A DNA stretch of 64,000 nucleotides from Circinella minor. Taxonomy: Eukaryota > Mucoromycota > Mucoromycetes > Mucorales > Lichtheimiaceae. Position numbers and translations under genes: made by a program. The stretch spans positions 1-64,000 of the forward strand of contig JAEPRB010000022.1 in the NCBI GenBank assembly GCA_016758965.1, written 5' to 3'. Shown here one piece after another: positions 47,915 to 60,341 of this stretch; within the stretch, counting starts at the first letter, position 1; each line of letters begins with the position of its first letter. The notes beneath the pieces are model-generated. The model had not been told where the DNA came from. It searched no databases and saw nothing but the letters and a program-made list of their open reading frames with translations.

Positions 47915-48478
47915 TTAATACTTCAGAATGATATAGAATGCGTGAATAACACTAAATAAATTAAAAATAAGATATGAGTTATTAAAGTTAACTAAATACA
48001 TATATTCCCCCATAACAAATCCCCTGGAGGTATTTTCTTTTGATGTCAAAATAATATTAATAAAAAACACTTACCCTGGAATCCAACCAAGAATAGTAAG
48101 ACCAACGTTAATCAACAAGTCAACGGTACAGCCTAATAATAATGAAAAATAAAAAGTTGTCAATAACCCTTGTTTGTATTTTCTGCCAAGAGAAATAGAC
48201 ATGTAACATGGAACAAAAAGTAAAAGGATTTACATACCGCGTTCAGCGAAAACACCTAAAGGTGGAAGGACGACAGCTATGAAAATAAAAGTATTTTTTT
48301 AGCAACAAAACAAAAGACAGATATGACACGCTCATATACATAATAATAAACTTACCCAAGATGAATTTACAGATATCGCTATAAAAACAGTTTATATAAT
48401 AAGTCAGTCTAATGTATCCTTTTTTTTTTAACAATAACAAAGACTTTTTTGATTATATTACCTGCAGGTTAAAGCCAT
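47915..48478 (-). CDS. PMP3: PMP3/UPF0057 plasma-membrane proteolipid
   Basis: Five tiny exons joined in phase give 57 residues. Blocks in order are MALTCSDICKFIL, AVVLPPLGVFAERG, CTVDLLINVGLTILGWIPG and VIHAFYIILKY, then TAA at 47917-47915. The start is at 48478. Two membrane segments with PPLGVF and LLTxLGxxPG-type signatures define the Pmp3/RCI2 family, and length is normal (yeast Pmp3 has 55 residues). These proteins influence plasma-membrane potential and salt tolerance. The last exon is separated by an intron of ~110 bp from the WIPG exon, with the join G|GT completing Gly. It is too fragmented to be seen by ORF length alone. Confidence 0.93.
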
Positions 48479-48736
48479 TTTTTTTAAGAATATAAGTTTA
48501 AGTTTTTCTTAAAGAAAAAAAGAGAGAAAGAGAAGAAAAAGAAGTTAATAGGAAAATCGGGATAGAACTTGGGGTTTTCGCACCTTTATTTATAAGCCAT
48601 GCAAAGTAAAAAATTATAAGGTAAGACAAGGGAAAAAAAAAAAAAAAAAAGAGAGGGAACAAGTTTCATGCAGTCCGGTTTTCCGATGAGCTGCAATGAA
48701 CAAAAGGAGGAATGCGGGATAAGTTTATATTTGAGT

Positions 48737-49889
48737 TTAGTGTCGGCTGTCATAATAGTTGTTACTATGATGTCGGTGGCGGTGATGATCACGGTATGAT
48801 GATGACCTATTATTATTTCTGTTGTGTGACCTTTCTTGGCGATAATGTGGCGGTGATCTAGAGCGTTCGTGTCTCCCTCTTTGTTGGCGCCGACCATAAT
48901 ATTCATCGTCCTCATCTTCATTTTTTCGTCTTGAGTCCCGGTCTCTTCTTCTTCCAGGTGGACTACGTGACCGACTCCTGCTTTTTCTTTTTGATCCATT
49001 TTTATTCTTAGCACTAGTACTATTTTGATTATTATCCTTTTCTTCTTCTTTATCCGATAATAAATCATCCCATGCACTCCATCGACTATCGTCACCTTCT
49101 TCTTCTTCTTCTTCTTCATTAATATTGTCCTTTTCCACTTTTCCATTTCCATTGTTTGTTTCTTTTGTATCGGATGTCATTCTTGCTGTTGTGGATGATG
49201 TAGAAGATAATGATTTCTTCTTGTCGTTATGATCATTGTTATTAGATTTACGTTTTTTTCTTCCAAATTCATCCCATTCATCTTCATCTTCTTCATGACG
49301 ACTACGACGATATTCTACAGTTTCACGTTCCATATAGCCACCACCAGCACCTTCACGTTGTGCTTGTTTGGATTCCGTTCCCGGTTGTGCTGCAGAACAT
49401 TGGTTACACGTCGAACGTCGAGCCCAGTTTATATTGCCACACCTATAAATATGAATTATTATTATTTAGCTTTGTTTAATTCTGTTCCAACATTAAAACA
49501 AAAAAAATTGCATATATAATAATAATCCATTTAACTTACAACTCGCATTTCCAATCGTTGGCAGAAAAAAGACCCTGCCATTAGCCAAATTATAGGAAAC
49601 CAAAAAAGAAATAAAATCCCAGAAAGAGTAGAGAGTTCGGGAGTAGAGAGAGAGAGAGAGAGAGAGATAATAAAAAGGTAAACACTACTGTATCATATTA
49701 TATATATATATTTTTTTACCACCCAAAATCTTTGCACTTGTCTATATTTTTGTTTTCCACTTCTTTTATTTTATTTTTTTTTATTTTATTTTTTTTTGCC
49801 TTGTATTTTTCGGCGCCATCTTTTCCAATGTTACTATTGGATCTATCCGATCGGTCCGATCGTCTTGAATCGCGTTCTCGTCGTGACAT
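48737..49889 (-). CDS. ZRANB2-like RanBP2 zinc-finger, RS-rich protein
   Basis: Start MSRRERDSRRSDRSDRSNS at 49889, ending GKDGAEKYK. The next exon (about 49574-49540) gives GLFSANDWKCEL. The last exon (~49446-48737) gives CGNINWARRSTCNQC, completing a RanBP2-type W-x-C...C-x3-N-x6-C-x2-C zinc finger, then GYMERETVEYR, an acidic run and an Arg/Ser/His-rich C-terminus (SRSRSRSPPGRRRDRDSRR). The finger type binds single-stranded GGU-type RNA in ZRANB2, and RS tails recruit splicing factors; an RNA-processing role is therefore inferred. The first intron needs a GC donor (AAG|GCAAAA) for phase to hold, because the GT donor near 49723 does not fit. Confidence 0.85.
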
Positions 49890-51606
49890 TATTTATAATT
49901 GTATTAATAATAACACAAAAGGAGAAAGAGAGAAAGAAAGAAAGTGCGCGCGCGTGTGTGTAAGAAAAAAAAACAATCTTGTAAGGGAGTTTTAAAAAAA
50001 AAATGGAACTGAAATTATGTCTTTTCCCCCAATTATTTACATGTCGTTTTTGCATATTTTTAATTTATGAACAGTTTTTTGACTAGGTAATTGATTTAAT
50101 GGTTTTTATATTTCTTTTGATTTCTTTTTAAGCTGGTTATTTTTAACATGTTTAGAAAAAAGAAAAGACGTTCATCAATGGTAGCAAGAATTCTGTTTGT
50201 TGAAATGAGAATTTAAATAAATACCTCTTTATTTTGTATAGTATTAAGGTAATGTTTAGCTGAAAGATTCAAGGAATGGCCACACAATCACAAAAAAAAA
50301 ACCAATTGCTTATTGGCTATACGTACGATAATAGATGACACGGTTATCATTATTTATTTATTTTTTGAGGGAGAATAACACTACTTTGGTAATTCCTGTT
50401 CCTGTTTCCTGACTTTAATTTGTTTTTGAAAGTGAGTTGCATAAAAGCACCAACTTCCAGATCCCGCTTATTTCATAGTTACTCAATTGCTATGACGACA
50501 AATTAAAAATTTGTTGTCAAGATATATATGATAGGCCAGTAGTAGTAAAATAGGGTATTTCCTTATGATATAGTATATTTTATATTTATCATTATCCATG
50601 GGGTAATAAAATCAACCGAAATAAATTGTTCCACAATCCAGCACGGGAGCATCAGTTCTATATAATGAAGTTGAAAAAAAATACTGCCACAGTATTCTAT
50701 CACTCCACAAAAGAAAAGTTACAGAAAATAGCAGCGTCGACAACATTAGTAACAACAACTTGAATCGATATATCAGATGAAGACTAGGATGTTTTTTTTT
50801 ATTAATATTATTAACGATGGGAATCAATTATCTTGACAAGAATCGTTCGCAGCGGATAATCTATATGATCAACACAATAAAGTTGAAAGATTATTTTCTG
50901 TGTCTGGAATAAGTGGATCTTGGAGGATTTGAAGGTAAAACAAGTATACAAATCCTTCTATGTAAAAGAAAGTTCATATTGATTGGTTTACATGACATTG
51001 TTACAGTAAACTATGAACATTAGACCCACAGCATAATCGTAACGACATTACTAAAAAAAAACATTTATCTACAGTTGATAGAAATACAGACTAGTTTTTT
51101 TTTTTTTTAGCAAGAGTAAAAAAAAAAATATGTTTTGAATTTTTAATTCTTTTTAACACTCTAGGTGTGAAGAATCTATCGTCCAATACTTATGCCCAGA
51201 AATCTAAAACTTTTTACATTAGCTTCTTGCTTACAATGTACTTTTGTGACTATACTGTTTTCTTGTTAGTATTAATTTCCTCCGGACTAAACCAAAAAAA
51301 AAAAATATCTAATACCAAAACATTTAAAAGAATTATTTAACATGCTATATCGATCATACTTGAAATATATCCAAGATAAAAACAATTTAAATAATGAATA
51401 TATTAATATTGTATTATATTATATTTCTGTTAATAAAGAAAGCAATCCGTTTGAAAAATGGGAAAATATTGTTTATAAGCGATATCTAACTACATGTTAA
51501 TAATTTGGTCCCTAGTAAAATTCATATTATAATTTTAGTAACTTTGTTGTCATTCCTGGAGGGGGGTTTCTTCTTTCCTTCCTCTCTATTCAGTTTAAAT
51601 TTTTTT
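49890..51606. other. Intergenic region
   Basis: No supported gene. The frame at 50612-50827 has no family features. The interval should hold the zinc-finger gene promoter and the 3' end of the SANT/U-box gene. Confidence 0.45.
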
Positions 51607-53311
51607 TTACCTGTATTCATCGATGTTCTCCATTGTCAATACCACTATAAGTTTATAAAATAAAAACATTAATCATTCAATCCACTTTTATTGTCTTTTT
51701 TTTTAGCATTCAACTTACCCAAATCACGTTTTGTCATTGGTTTTTTAGTTAATGGACATATATTCTTTTTGCCTTCCCAGTTGGTGAGACAACGTACCCA
51801 ACTATCATAACTAATTATATATATAAATAAGATAAAATGGGTACGTTTGTATTAGTTGAAAAAGAAGAGAAAAAACAATTTGCATAAACAATTTTAAAAA
51901 GTCTTACCCCATAACATGACCATATTTGGAAATTGCTGGCTTCACTACATCATCCAATGTGATAGGGTCAATAAAACCTGGTAATGGGTTACCATCCATA
52001 TCATCGGCAGCACTATCCATTCCTCCTCCAAATTCATCTTCATGCTTCGTATCATTATTATTATCTTCTTCCATTAATCTTGAACGTGTACGTCGAGTTG
52101 TTCGCGTACTTGAAGTATAAGTGCCCGAATTATCATTATAATCTTCAAAATCATCTGATTCATCATCATCATCACTATTCCAACCTCGTGTCTTTCTTTT
52201 CTTTCGTTTGGTTTTTTTATCTGCACTTGGTGAAGCTCGAGTTGCTTTCGTACGTGTTCCAGCTGTTGATGATCGTGACGAGGATGGAATACCAGATGCT
52301 CGACCTGTACCATGTTTACTGTGTGTTCGGAATGTCTTTTCGACTTGACCATCTGCTGTCTTTTTATCAAAGAGATAATGTGCCTTGCCCTTTTCATCAA
52401 GGACATAGTTTGGATCATTGATTTCTCCAGTTTCGACAAGAAGACGATAAAAGTTAGAACACTAATAATATTAATAATTAAATGTAATTCATTTAGTTTA
52501 ACGTGTCATTTTAAGATAGAATAAACGCATTTGCGATAAAAAAAAATAAACACTTTTTTTTTCTTTACCTGATAACCAACTCGACCAGGGACTTTCATTG
52601 CGAAAATACCCCATTGTCCATTAGCACCGACTTCTTCTAATCGTTTGAAAAATACTTTTCGTTCATCTTCATCCCATTGACCTTTTCGTTGAACATCACC
52701 AGGTGCATTGAATCGGTAGTAGTAACTATTAGGATTTTGATCAATCATTTGATATGCACGAATACGAGCTTGAGACCATCCTTCAAATGCTTTTTCAGGA
52801 TCAGCTTGATTTTCTTGAACTTGTTTAAGTGCATCATCCAATGCAAGTCGTCCACCCATTCGATATTGTCTATTATTCAATTCTCTCTCTAGTTAGTTTT
52901 TATTTTCATTTAATTAAACTCCCTCTCCCCCCCCTTTTTTTTTAATTATCATTTTCACTCACTTTTTGGCTGTATCATTGGTAGTCTTTTTTAGTGTTAC
53001 TGAACGTTTCTTTAAAAGTTGTTGATATGCTACTTGTTGTTCTTCAGTCATAAATTGTTCTAGATGGAATAAAAAAATATATATAAGTAAAATAGTATTA
53101 CAACTACAAATATTGGACATTAAGATTATAAAAAAAAAATTACACGTACGTTTTGTTTCTATTTCTGGAGCATGTTTCGTAGCAACAACTTTACGAATTC
53201 CAAGAACATATCCAATTTGAGTCATGCGTACAATTACTTCATCCTATCAAACAGAACAAACAAAATCTAGTAAGCTTAAATAATTCAACCTCTCTCTCTT
53301 TCTCTCCTTTC

Positions 53312-53343
<32 letters not shown>

Positions 53344-54136
53344 TATATACCTCATCGTTTTCACAATCGATCAACATTTCATCGATCTCTTCTGCAGTGA
53401 GGTAATCAAACATGGACTTGATCTTTTTGTACTTGCGTGCTTTATCTCTACGTTCGAATTCTTTGAATTGTCGTTGTTGAAGTGCTACACGCTTTTGAAT
53501 AATATCCATTTCCGTCTCAGTGACTTCTTCACCAAATACATTATCTTTACGAACCGTTTCAATTTCTTCACTAATTGCATTGAAAAAAAAAAAAGAAGTT
53601 TATGAAATTAATTAACCGTTCTCTTTTTTGAAAGGGAGAAAAAAAAATTATTGACAATGTTTAATAAAATATATAAATTCGAAAAATAAAATTAAAACTT
53701 ACGTTTCCATACTAGAGAGTTTCCAAAAGTCACCTTCATTTTCTGCAGAATCTTCAACGATTGGCTTTAAGCTACGAAGTTTCTCCTGAATAAAAGTAAA
53801 TTCAGATATAATAGTAAAATTTCTTAATGTCAATTTCTTTGATTAAAAAACGAATTTATCTATTACTTACCAGAATGGGTCTTATTTGAATACAATTAGG
53901 AACAATGACATTGTTCCACGCAACAGTAGTTGTTTTTGCCTTACAAGGATGTGTAGTGTCTAATAATAAAAGAGGGGATGTTGAGAAATATAAAATAAAA
54001 TTAAAAAAGAAAGATTTCTTTCTTTCTTTATGAATTGAAGAATAAGTAATATGACATTAACTTAATTACCTTCACTAAAGAATTTAGACACAAGCCTTTC
54101 TACTTCAGGTGTAGTTTGTTTTTTAGGACGCACCAT
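51607..54136 (-). CDS. SANT/Myb-like protein with U-box-like C-terminus
   Basis: Roughly ten exons from MVRPKKQTTPEVERLVSKF (54136) to ENIDEYR and TAA (51609-51607). Blocks in order: a helical basic region (RQFKEFERRDKARKYKKIKS), an acidic helix (TAEEIDEMLIDCENDE), a helical region, then a SANT-like domain (GQWDEDERKVFFKRLEEVG, WGIFAMKVPGRVGYQ, CSNFYRLLVETG), a long basic/acidic linker, and a C-terminal module with FIDPITLDDVVKPAIS, GHVMSYDSWVRCL and NICPLTKKPMTKRDLVVLT. The last resembles a U-box/RING fold (D-P-I-T...G-x-x-x-x...C-P-L-T). It probably acts on chromatin and perhaps as an E3 ligase. Domain calls are by eye; the exact family name is not known to me. Confidence 0.8.
53315..53341. 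repeat. (TA)n microsatellite within an intron
   Basis: TA dinucleotide run in an intron of the SANT/U-box gene. Confidence 0.85.
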
Positions 54137-54399
54137 GGTAGTTTGGAAGGTTTGGGGAAAAAAAGAAAGAAAGAAAAAAAAAGAGGCTCTTGGGCGCGTC
54201 GCGCGGGGAAAATTTAATATTTCGCGTTCCTTTCCTGTCAACATTTGAAAACTGAGTTTATTTAGGGCATTTACAAAAAAAAAAAAATGATATTTTGCAC
54301 AGCAAAAAGAAAAAAAAAGATTGGTTTATTCTTTCTTATCAGTTCTAAGTATATGTTTTTAATATGTTTTACAATATATAAAAATTATAATTATTATAA
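54137..54399. other. Short spacer between minus-strand genes
   Basis: Upstream of the SANT/U-box gene; contains a GC-rich GGCGCGTCGCGCGGGG stretch at 54192-54207, unusual for this AT-rich region and possibly a promoter element. Confidence 0.4.
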
Positions 54400-55953
54400 T
54401 TATTTTTTAATACAGCTACTACTACAATAGATAGAATAAATATGAGCATGAGCATATCCATGGGGCCAATTCCATACTACAACTTGATATGCAGGACCAT
54501 CAAATAAACTTCCGCATCCAGTGCATTTACGATATGCTATTGATAGCTTTAATTTTTCGATATGTGAATTTAACTTATCAACAATGGCTTGTGGCATAGT
54601 AACAGTGTCACTCATTTTTTCGTTGGTCTCTTGATAATGATTCATATTATGCGACAAATTGACTATCATATTGGCAGTAAGATCCATGAAATCTTTTCTT
54701 TTTCTTAATTCTCTTCTTTTTGTCACTGCCGTTAATTCTGGAGCAATAGCCTTGGTAATAAACCATTTTAGATACACTTGACTACCAAGCTTTAATTTTT
54801 CTTCTCGTGAAAACGAACATTTCATTTTTGGGTCTTGTTCATTATAAACAACATGGGACTTTTCGTGGTGTAAATAAAATGTTGTATATGAGCAATTGTC
54901 GTCGACAAGACCGCCTTGATTATATTTCTTTTTGTTGGGTTGTTCTTTTAAAAGTAAGACATATCCACCGCGGCTGGCACCATTATCTATACGGAGATTA
55001 CCTAGATCACAGATTTGTAAAGGATCTTTATATTGGACTGTTGCTTTTACTCCAAATAGTGACTTGAAAGAACGATGATCTTCTTGTGAAGAAAAAGAAA
55101 AAGAGGGTGGTACGGTAACTGGTTTCTGTTTTCTTAAAACATATGGATATGTTCCTACTCGATTTTTTTTGTGAGTTGTTGTATGTGGTGGTAGAGGTAA
55201 TGGAAGAAATTCGTTTGGATAAAACCCTGTACGTTCAGGCAAAATACGTGGCTCGATTTGAATTTCACCATAATCTTTCTCAGTTCTACTTTCGTAAGAT
55301 TCACCTATTGTTATGTAGGAACAAAGTAATGAGCAATTTTTTTAATATTACTATACCACCAGTAATAATGAGAATAAATATGATAAAATACAAAAATGTG
55401 GTTTTAATGCATACCTTCCCATTTTGATAGATCCTTCGAATGCTGTAATTTCAATATTAAATTGATACTTGGAATACAAGGCAATAAAATCGACAATATA
55501 TTGCATCCAGTATATGTATTCGTAAAATTCTTCTTCGCCGTTCCATTTGATAACAGTAACTATTTGGTGTATTCGTTCTTTGATTTTCATGTTATTGGTC
55601 ATCTGATCATTTTCGTTGTCATCATTGTCGACGTTTAAATTTTCTTTTTGATTCATTAGTAACCAGTGACACTTGTTAGACGGCACTTTGGTCACACCGA
55701 ATTGCTTTAGTTCAAAATAAGAGATATCATCTTTATGAATACCCGAAGAAACCTTTGACCAGCCACGAAGATGATGAATAATAGCATCAAAGGAATACTC
55801 GTCACCATCACCGAATGTATTATTTCTGCCATTACAAAGCATGTTAACAGAATCCACCAATTCTTGAGGTAAAGCTGGAACAATCTCGATATGCCCTTTA
55901 AATGAAGTACGATAGCCCATATTAGTGATTATTTTTATATATGTAAATAACAA
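54400..55953 (-). CDS. 475-aa protein of unknown function with C-terminal Cys cluster
   Basis: Two exons, 55953-55415 and 55288-54400; phase requires the acceptor at CGAAAG|T, giving KMGS|RTEKDYGE across the join. The N-terminal part has MGYRTSFKGHIEIVPALPQE, FGDGDEYSFDAIIHHLRGW and an acidic Asn/Asp run, then WNGEEEFYEYIYWMQYIVDF. The second exon has LPERTGFYPNEFLPLPLPPH, DLGNLRIDNGASRGGYVLLL, CSFSREEKLKLGSQVYLKWF and a C-terminal CTGCGSLF...YSIYCSSSC (CxxC and C-x3-C), which may bind zinc. No known family is recognised; it may be specific to zygomycetes. Confidence 0.75.
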
Positions 55954-58900
55954 GCAAGAGAAAAAAAAAGTAAAGATAGGTTGAAAAAAAAATGGTTTAA
56001 ATTTTTCATTGAATTTATTCTATATATATATAAAAGTTATATTAGCCAACAAAGAAAACTTTAAAAAAGATTTCTATATGTATGTATATAACATGATACT
56101 CAAGTATATGGTGTGTAAATTATATTGGTTAAATAAGTGAATACTAAACCCAGAAAAGCAATTACGTATTCTATCTATTTCCAGATTCTCCACTACTTTT
56201 CTAAAACGAAAAAAAAAAAATGGTACATACATCTTCAAGGAAACCTATGGGCTCCCTTTCTTGTGGACAACATGGGTCACCCAGTAGCTTGGCATTTAGA
56301 ATAAGGGGAGTTCCACTGCGTAGTACTGATAAAGGTTATTGATAATTTCATTATTCTAAAATATCGCATTTGATTGACCAATAGAATAGTATGGATATCA
56401 CGTTTCATATACAACATCACATACTTTTGGTTTAACACCTGTATACGACCCCTTGGATTTTATATGCAACGTAACTTTTGCCTGGAATAAAATAAGCATT
56501 CTCCTATTCGATTTTTCACTTTATTTGTAAAAAAGTCGAGTAACCCTATTATAGGCAAAAATCGTTCTTAGTGGTCATAATGATATTAATTAATAACTTT
56601 AATTAAACTACTACTAAAGCAAAAAATAATCCAACCCTCTATACTCTATTAGCGTATTGGACTTAACTTTTATATATAAGGAAAAGAAAGCGTCGAGTTG
56701 TTTCGTCGCTATGGTGTGGCTGTCCTTTTTTTTTTTTTTTTTTTTGAAAACATGGTTGAGCCCCATTCAAATGAATTCAATATTGATTATAGTGTTTGTA
56801 TTTGATCCAAAAACATACTTACGTATTAATAATAATTTTCGTTTTCTCTTAATTACGTATCCAAAAAAAAAATAGTCAAACTAAAAGCGTCAAACTACGT
56901 AAATAAGTCTCCCGTTTAACAAACATGAAGCAGGCTGGCCAATCTTAAAATATGTATGGTAGTTTTTTTTTATCTCTTTCTCATATAAAAAAAAGCCAAA
57001 TAAAATTATATACGTAGTAAAAAAATATATAGATACGTAAGAAAGAGAAAACTTTACTAGCCACCCACCTGTTGATGAGGTATTCAAGTGCATTCAAGTA
57101 TTAAATTAAGCTTTTTAACTCCTTTTTCAATATTACGTAGTTACTATAGTATATGTAGATTATAAAAAAAAATTATATAAATTTACTATTATGTACGTAT
57201 TAAATTTATACAAAATGATAAAAAATAATAATTATTGTTGATGATTGATGACGATGCTCGTCACCATATATATATATACGTATATATATATATATATCAT
57301 ATTTCTCTATATTCCTAGTACACAGAAGCAAGCAATATATAGAGATAAGGAAGTATGGCTGTAAAAATTGATTTCTGCTGTCAATAGTATGCTAAATAAG
57401 ATATACGTAGACTTCAAAAGTCAACAAAGTGTTTAAAAGCAATTCATTTTTGTTATTTTGGGCAGCGTTCTACTTTTTTTTTACGTTTTCCATATCCTCA
57501 TTTTGTTTATGTTGCTATTCTATTTAGTATAACAAATTGGCTCACACAGTGAGTCAGAGACACAACATGTCTAAATGCATTTCAACTATTTCTTTTTATG
57601 ACTTTTATTTTTGAAAACTAGATTAATTTGATTCACTTATATTCTTTATAGCGGATCATGAAGGTTATAAATTCTTATTTATCTTCTCAAAAAAAAAAAA
57701 AACTGAGGATGGTGATTCTAAGGGCGTCTATGTTTTTTCGGAGTTGTCTTGTGAAACAATCGGTGACAAGAAAGTTTAATTACTTGGAATCGGCATAGAC
57801 GATTTGATACTTCTTTAATCATTTGAACAGTTTTCCTTTTTTATCATCCCCTTTATGTTTTTTTTTATATTCATGCAAAACTTGTTACTAGACAACATCA
57901 CAAACAAGTCATATCACTACGGAAATTCAAAATTTTGATAACGGTCACGGAAAAAAAAAGTATTAAAAGGGGTAACTTTTTTTCTTTTTTTTCCTTTCTT
58001 TTTTATTTTTTTTTTCTTCATCGTGTCTGTGAGATTTTTTACTCCTTTTTTTCCCATTGCACGTTAAATATTCATGGGGAACATAAAGAGCGTTCTTTTG
58101 AGCTTTTTTTTTCTTTCTTTGATTTTCCTTTTATTTTGCCCTTTTTTTCTCATTAAAGGAATAACGGAGCAAAATAAATAGGTAACAAATATAATAAGTA
58201 AATGATAAAAAAATAGTAATAATTATTATTATTTATAATAATAAAATAATTATAATAATTTCTCTCGAATGAATACGTAATTATTGCTCATTTAAAATTT
58301 TCAATTTTTTAATGGTAATAAATTCAAGCATAATATTAAACGAATTATACAGTTCTTGTGTCGTAAGAATTAAATGCTTTAATAAAAAATATGTCTAAAC
58401 TTTTACAAAACAATTGACTCGATTGAATTACCCCTTTTATAACTTGCTATAAAAAGAAATATTCACTTCATTATAGGTTTCACTATCATATAGAGGAATT
58501 CCGCTCGTTTATATAGCCTATTTGTTTATTTTCAAAGCTAATATAATAATAAAAAAAAAGCAGGTATTTTTTTTAAAAAGTATTAAACTTGGTTTTCTCC
58601 GTTTTTGAATCGTGGACAATGCAAAAATGAACAACATTAAAAAGAATAGATATATAAATTTGTCCAAATGTTTGTATTGCCTTGAAATGTGTTGTTCTTA
58701 TTCCAAAGATTTTATAGCAATAAAAGGACGCACTTTTACATGATGCGAGAAATTCTAGTAGCTGATAAGAACCAAAATTTCCACAACAAATTCAAGTATT
58801 ATACCTAAACACGTTAACAGCAAATACCAAAAAAAATCCATTTATACACTGAGCATTTGATTATGTTATTGGAAATTCTTGTTATGATATCTCACACACA

Positions 58901-60341
58901 TGTATACATCATTGTCGTCATGTCAACTCTTCCTTTTCTATTTGAGATTAAACCTTACTATTTTACAATAGTTCAATCGTTGTATATAAAATTGTTTCTT
59001 CTTGTATACAAACTAATTGTTCGATAAGATTGTTGTTTGCGTCTAATAGTACGTGTATTCATTATTAAAACAAAATTACAACTTGTGCTTTTCAATATAT
59101 TGATTCAAATTTTTGTATTATGCTATATAGGTTGCTGTCGAATGGCAGAGGATATATCAGCAACAGATTCCCCCCTTAAACTGAAAGTATCAATTGTTAC
59201 GTAGTAAAACACTCATTTATCATATCAAGAAAGATGTGAATTTATCTCTACATACATTTGCACAAACTACTCACTGTATTCTATCCATATGAATTACTGT
59301 ACATGCTTTTGTTTGTTGATTAATTAAATGTTACCCATTTTTATCACTTGAACTTATAAGCCCACAGAAGCAAAACTATTTTAAAACGAATAAGCTACAT
59401 GATACGAGCTGTCATGTTTAATTTTGGGTTGTACAGCATAATTTAATTATATGTAGCCTTCAAGTAAGTTTTATTGCCCCCAGCCGAATGCCAAAAATTA
59501 ATCCGGTATTTCGCTAAACAAGTAGAAATCCCCATATCATGTGGGTACAGGTTTAACAAAAAATTACTGTATAATGATCCTTTGAAGAGCTCACTATTTT
59601 CAGTACAGTTGAACCGATATGTATTCCATTGATCACACAACCTTTGAAATGTTTAAAAATTGGAAATATTGACAATAACCTGGCCTGCATGGCTTTATGG
59701 ATCATTATGACGTTCGACTAGTTTTTTACTCTATATTATAAATATTTATAGTATTTCGTGACATAATGACATATACTATCTTGATGATAATTGCTCGTAT
59801 CAAGTCAATTCGAAAATTTTCATCGGAACAAAGAATGTACACGAATTACTTTATTCCAGGGAAGACCTGGGTAATAATACAGTTCAATACACACTGCTTT
59901 TTCTTCCAAAGTACCGGAGACAATTCTTCTTAAGCGCAACATGGGAATCACGACATTCAGTGTAAGCTAACTTATCAATAATTTAAAGCCATTGAAGCAA
60001 CTTGAAGTATATGATTGTTTTCTTTACCAAAAGAAAAGCTTTTGAATGTTTCATACACTATTGTATAATAAAAACATGATATCTTTGCCTTTTTTTTTTT
60101 TTGGTACATGGCAGAGCAAAATATTATGGCACGCGTTTTCTTACAATGTTTCACCATACTAGCCGCAGTAATCAAAAACTTTACTCGCCGCCTCGCTTAG
60201 GGGGTTTTTTTTTGCTGCGGTTTTCGATACATCCTATAAATGCGCGCTTTAATCCCACAATATAATCCCATTGCCAGAAAAAAAAATTATACATAAAAAA
60301 AACCAATACCCTTTTTTTTTCTTTACTTGTCTTTATAATTC
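55954..60341. other. Gene-poor 4.4-kb region
   Basis: No frame with protein-family features on either strand. TA-rich palindromic sequence lies at 57266-57297. A slightly GC-richer island at 56225-56330 could not be identified. A TATA-like CCTATAAATG at 60234-60243 about 100 bp before the CUE-protein ATG is a plausible core promoter. Confidence 0.45.

Noticed and set aside
48586..49152. 188-codon minus-strand frame
   Set aside because: Alternative frame of the RS/acidic region of the zinc-finger gene.
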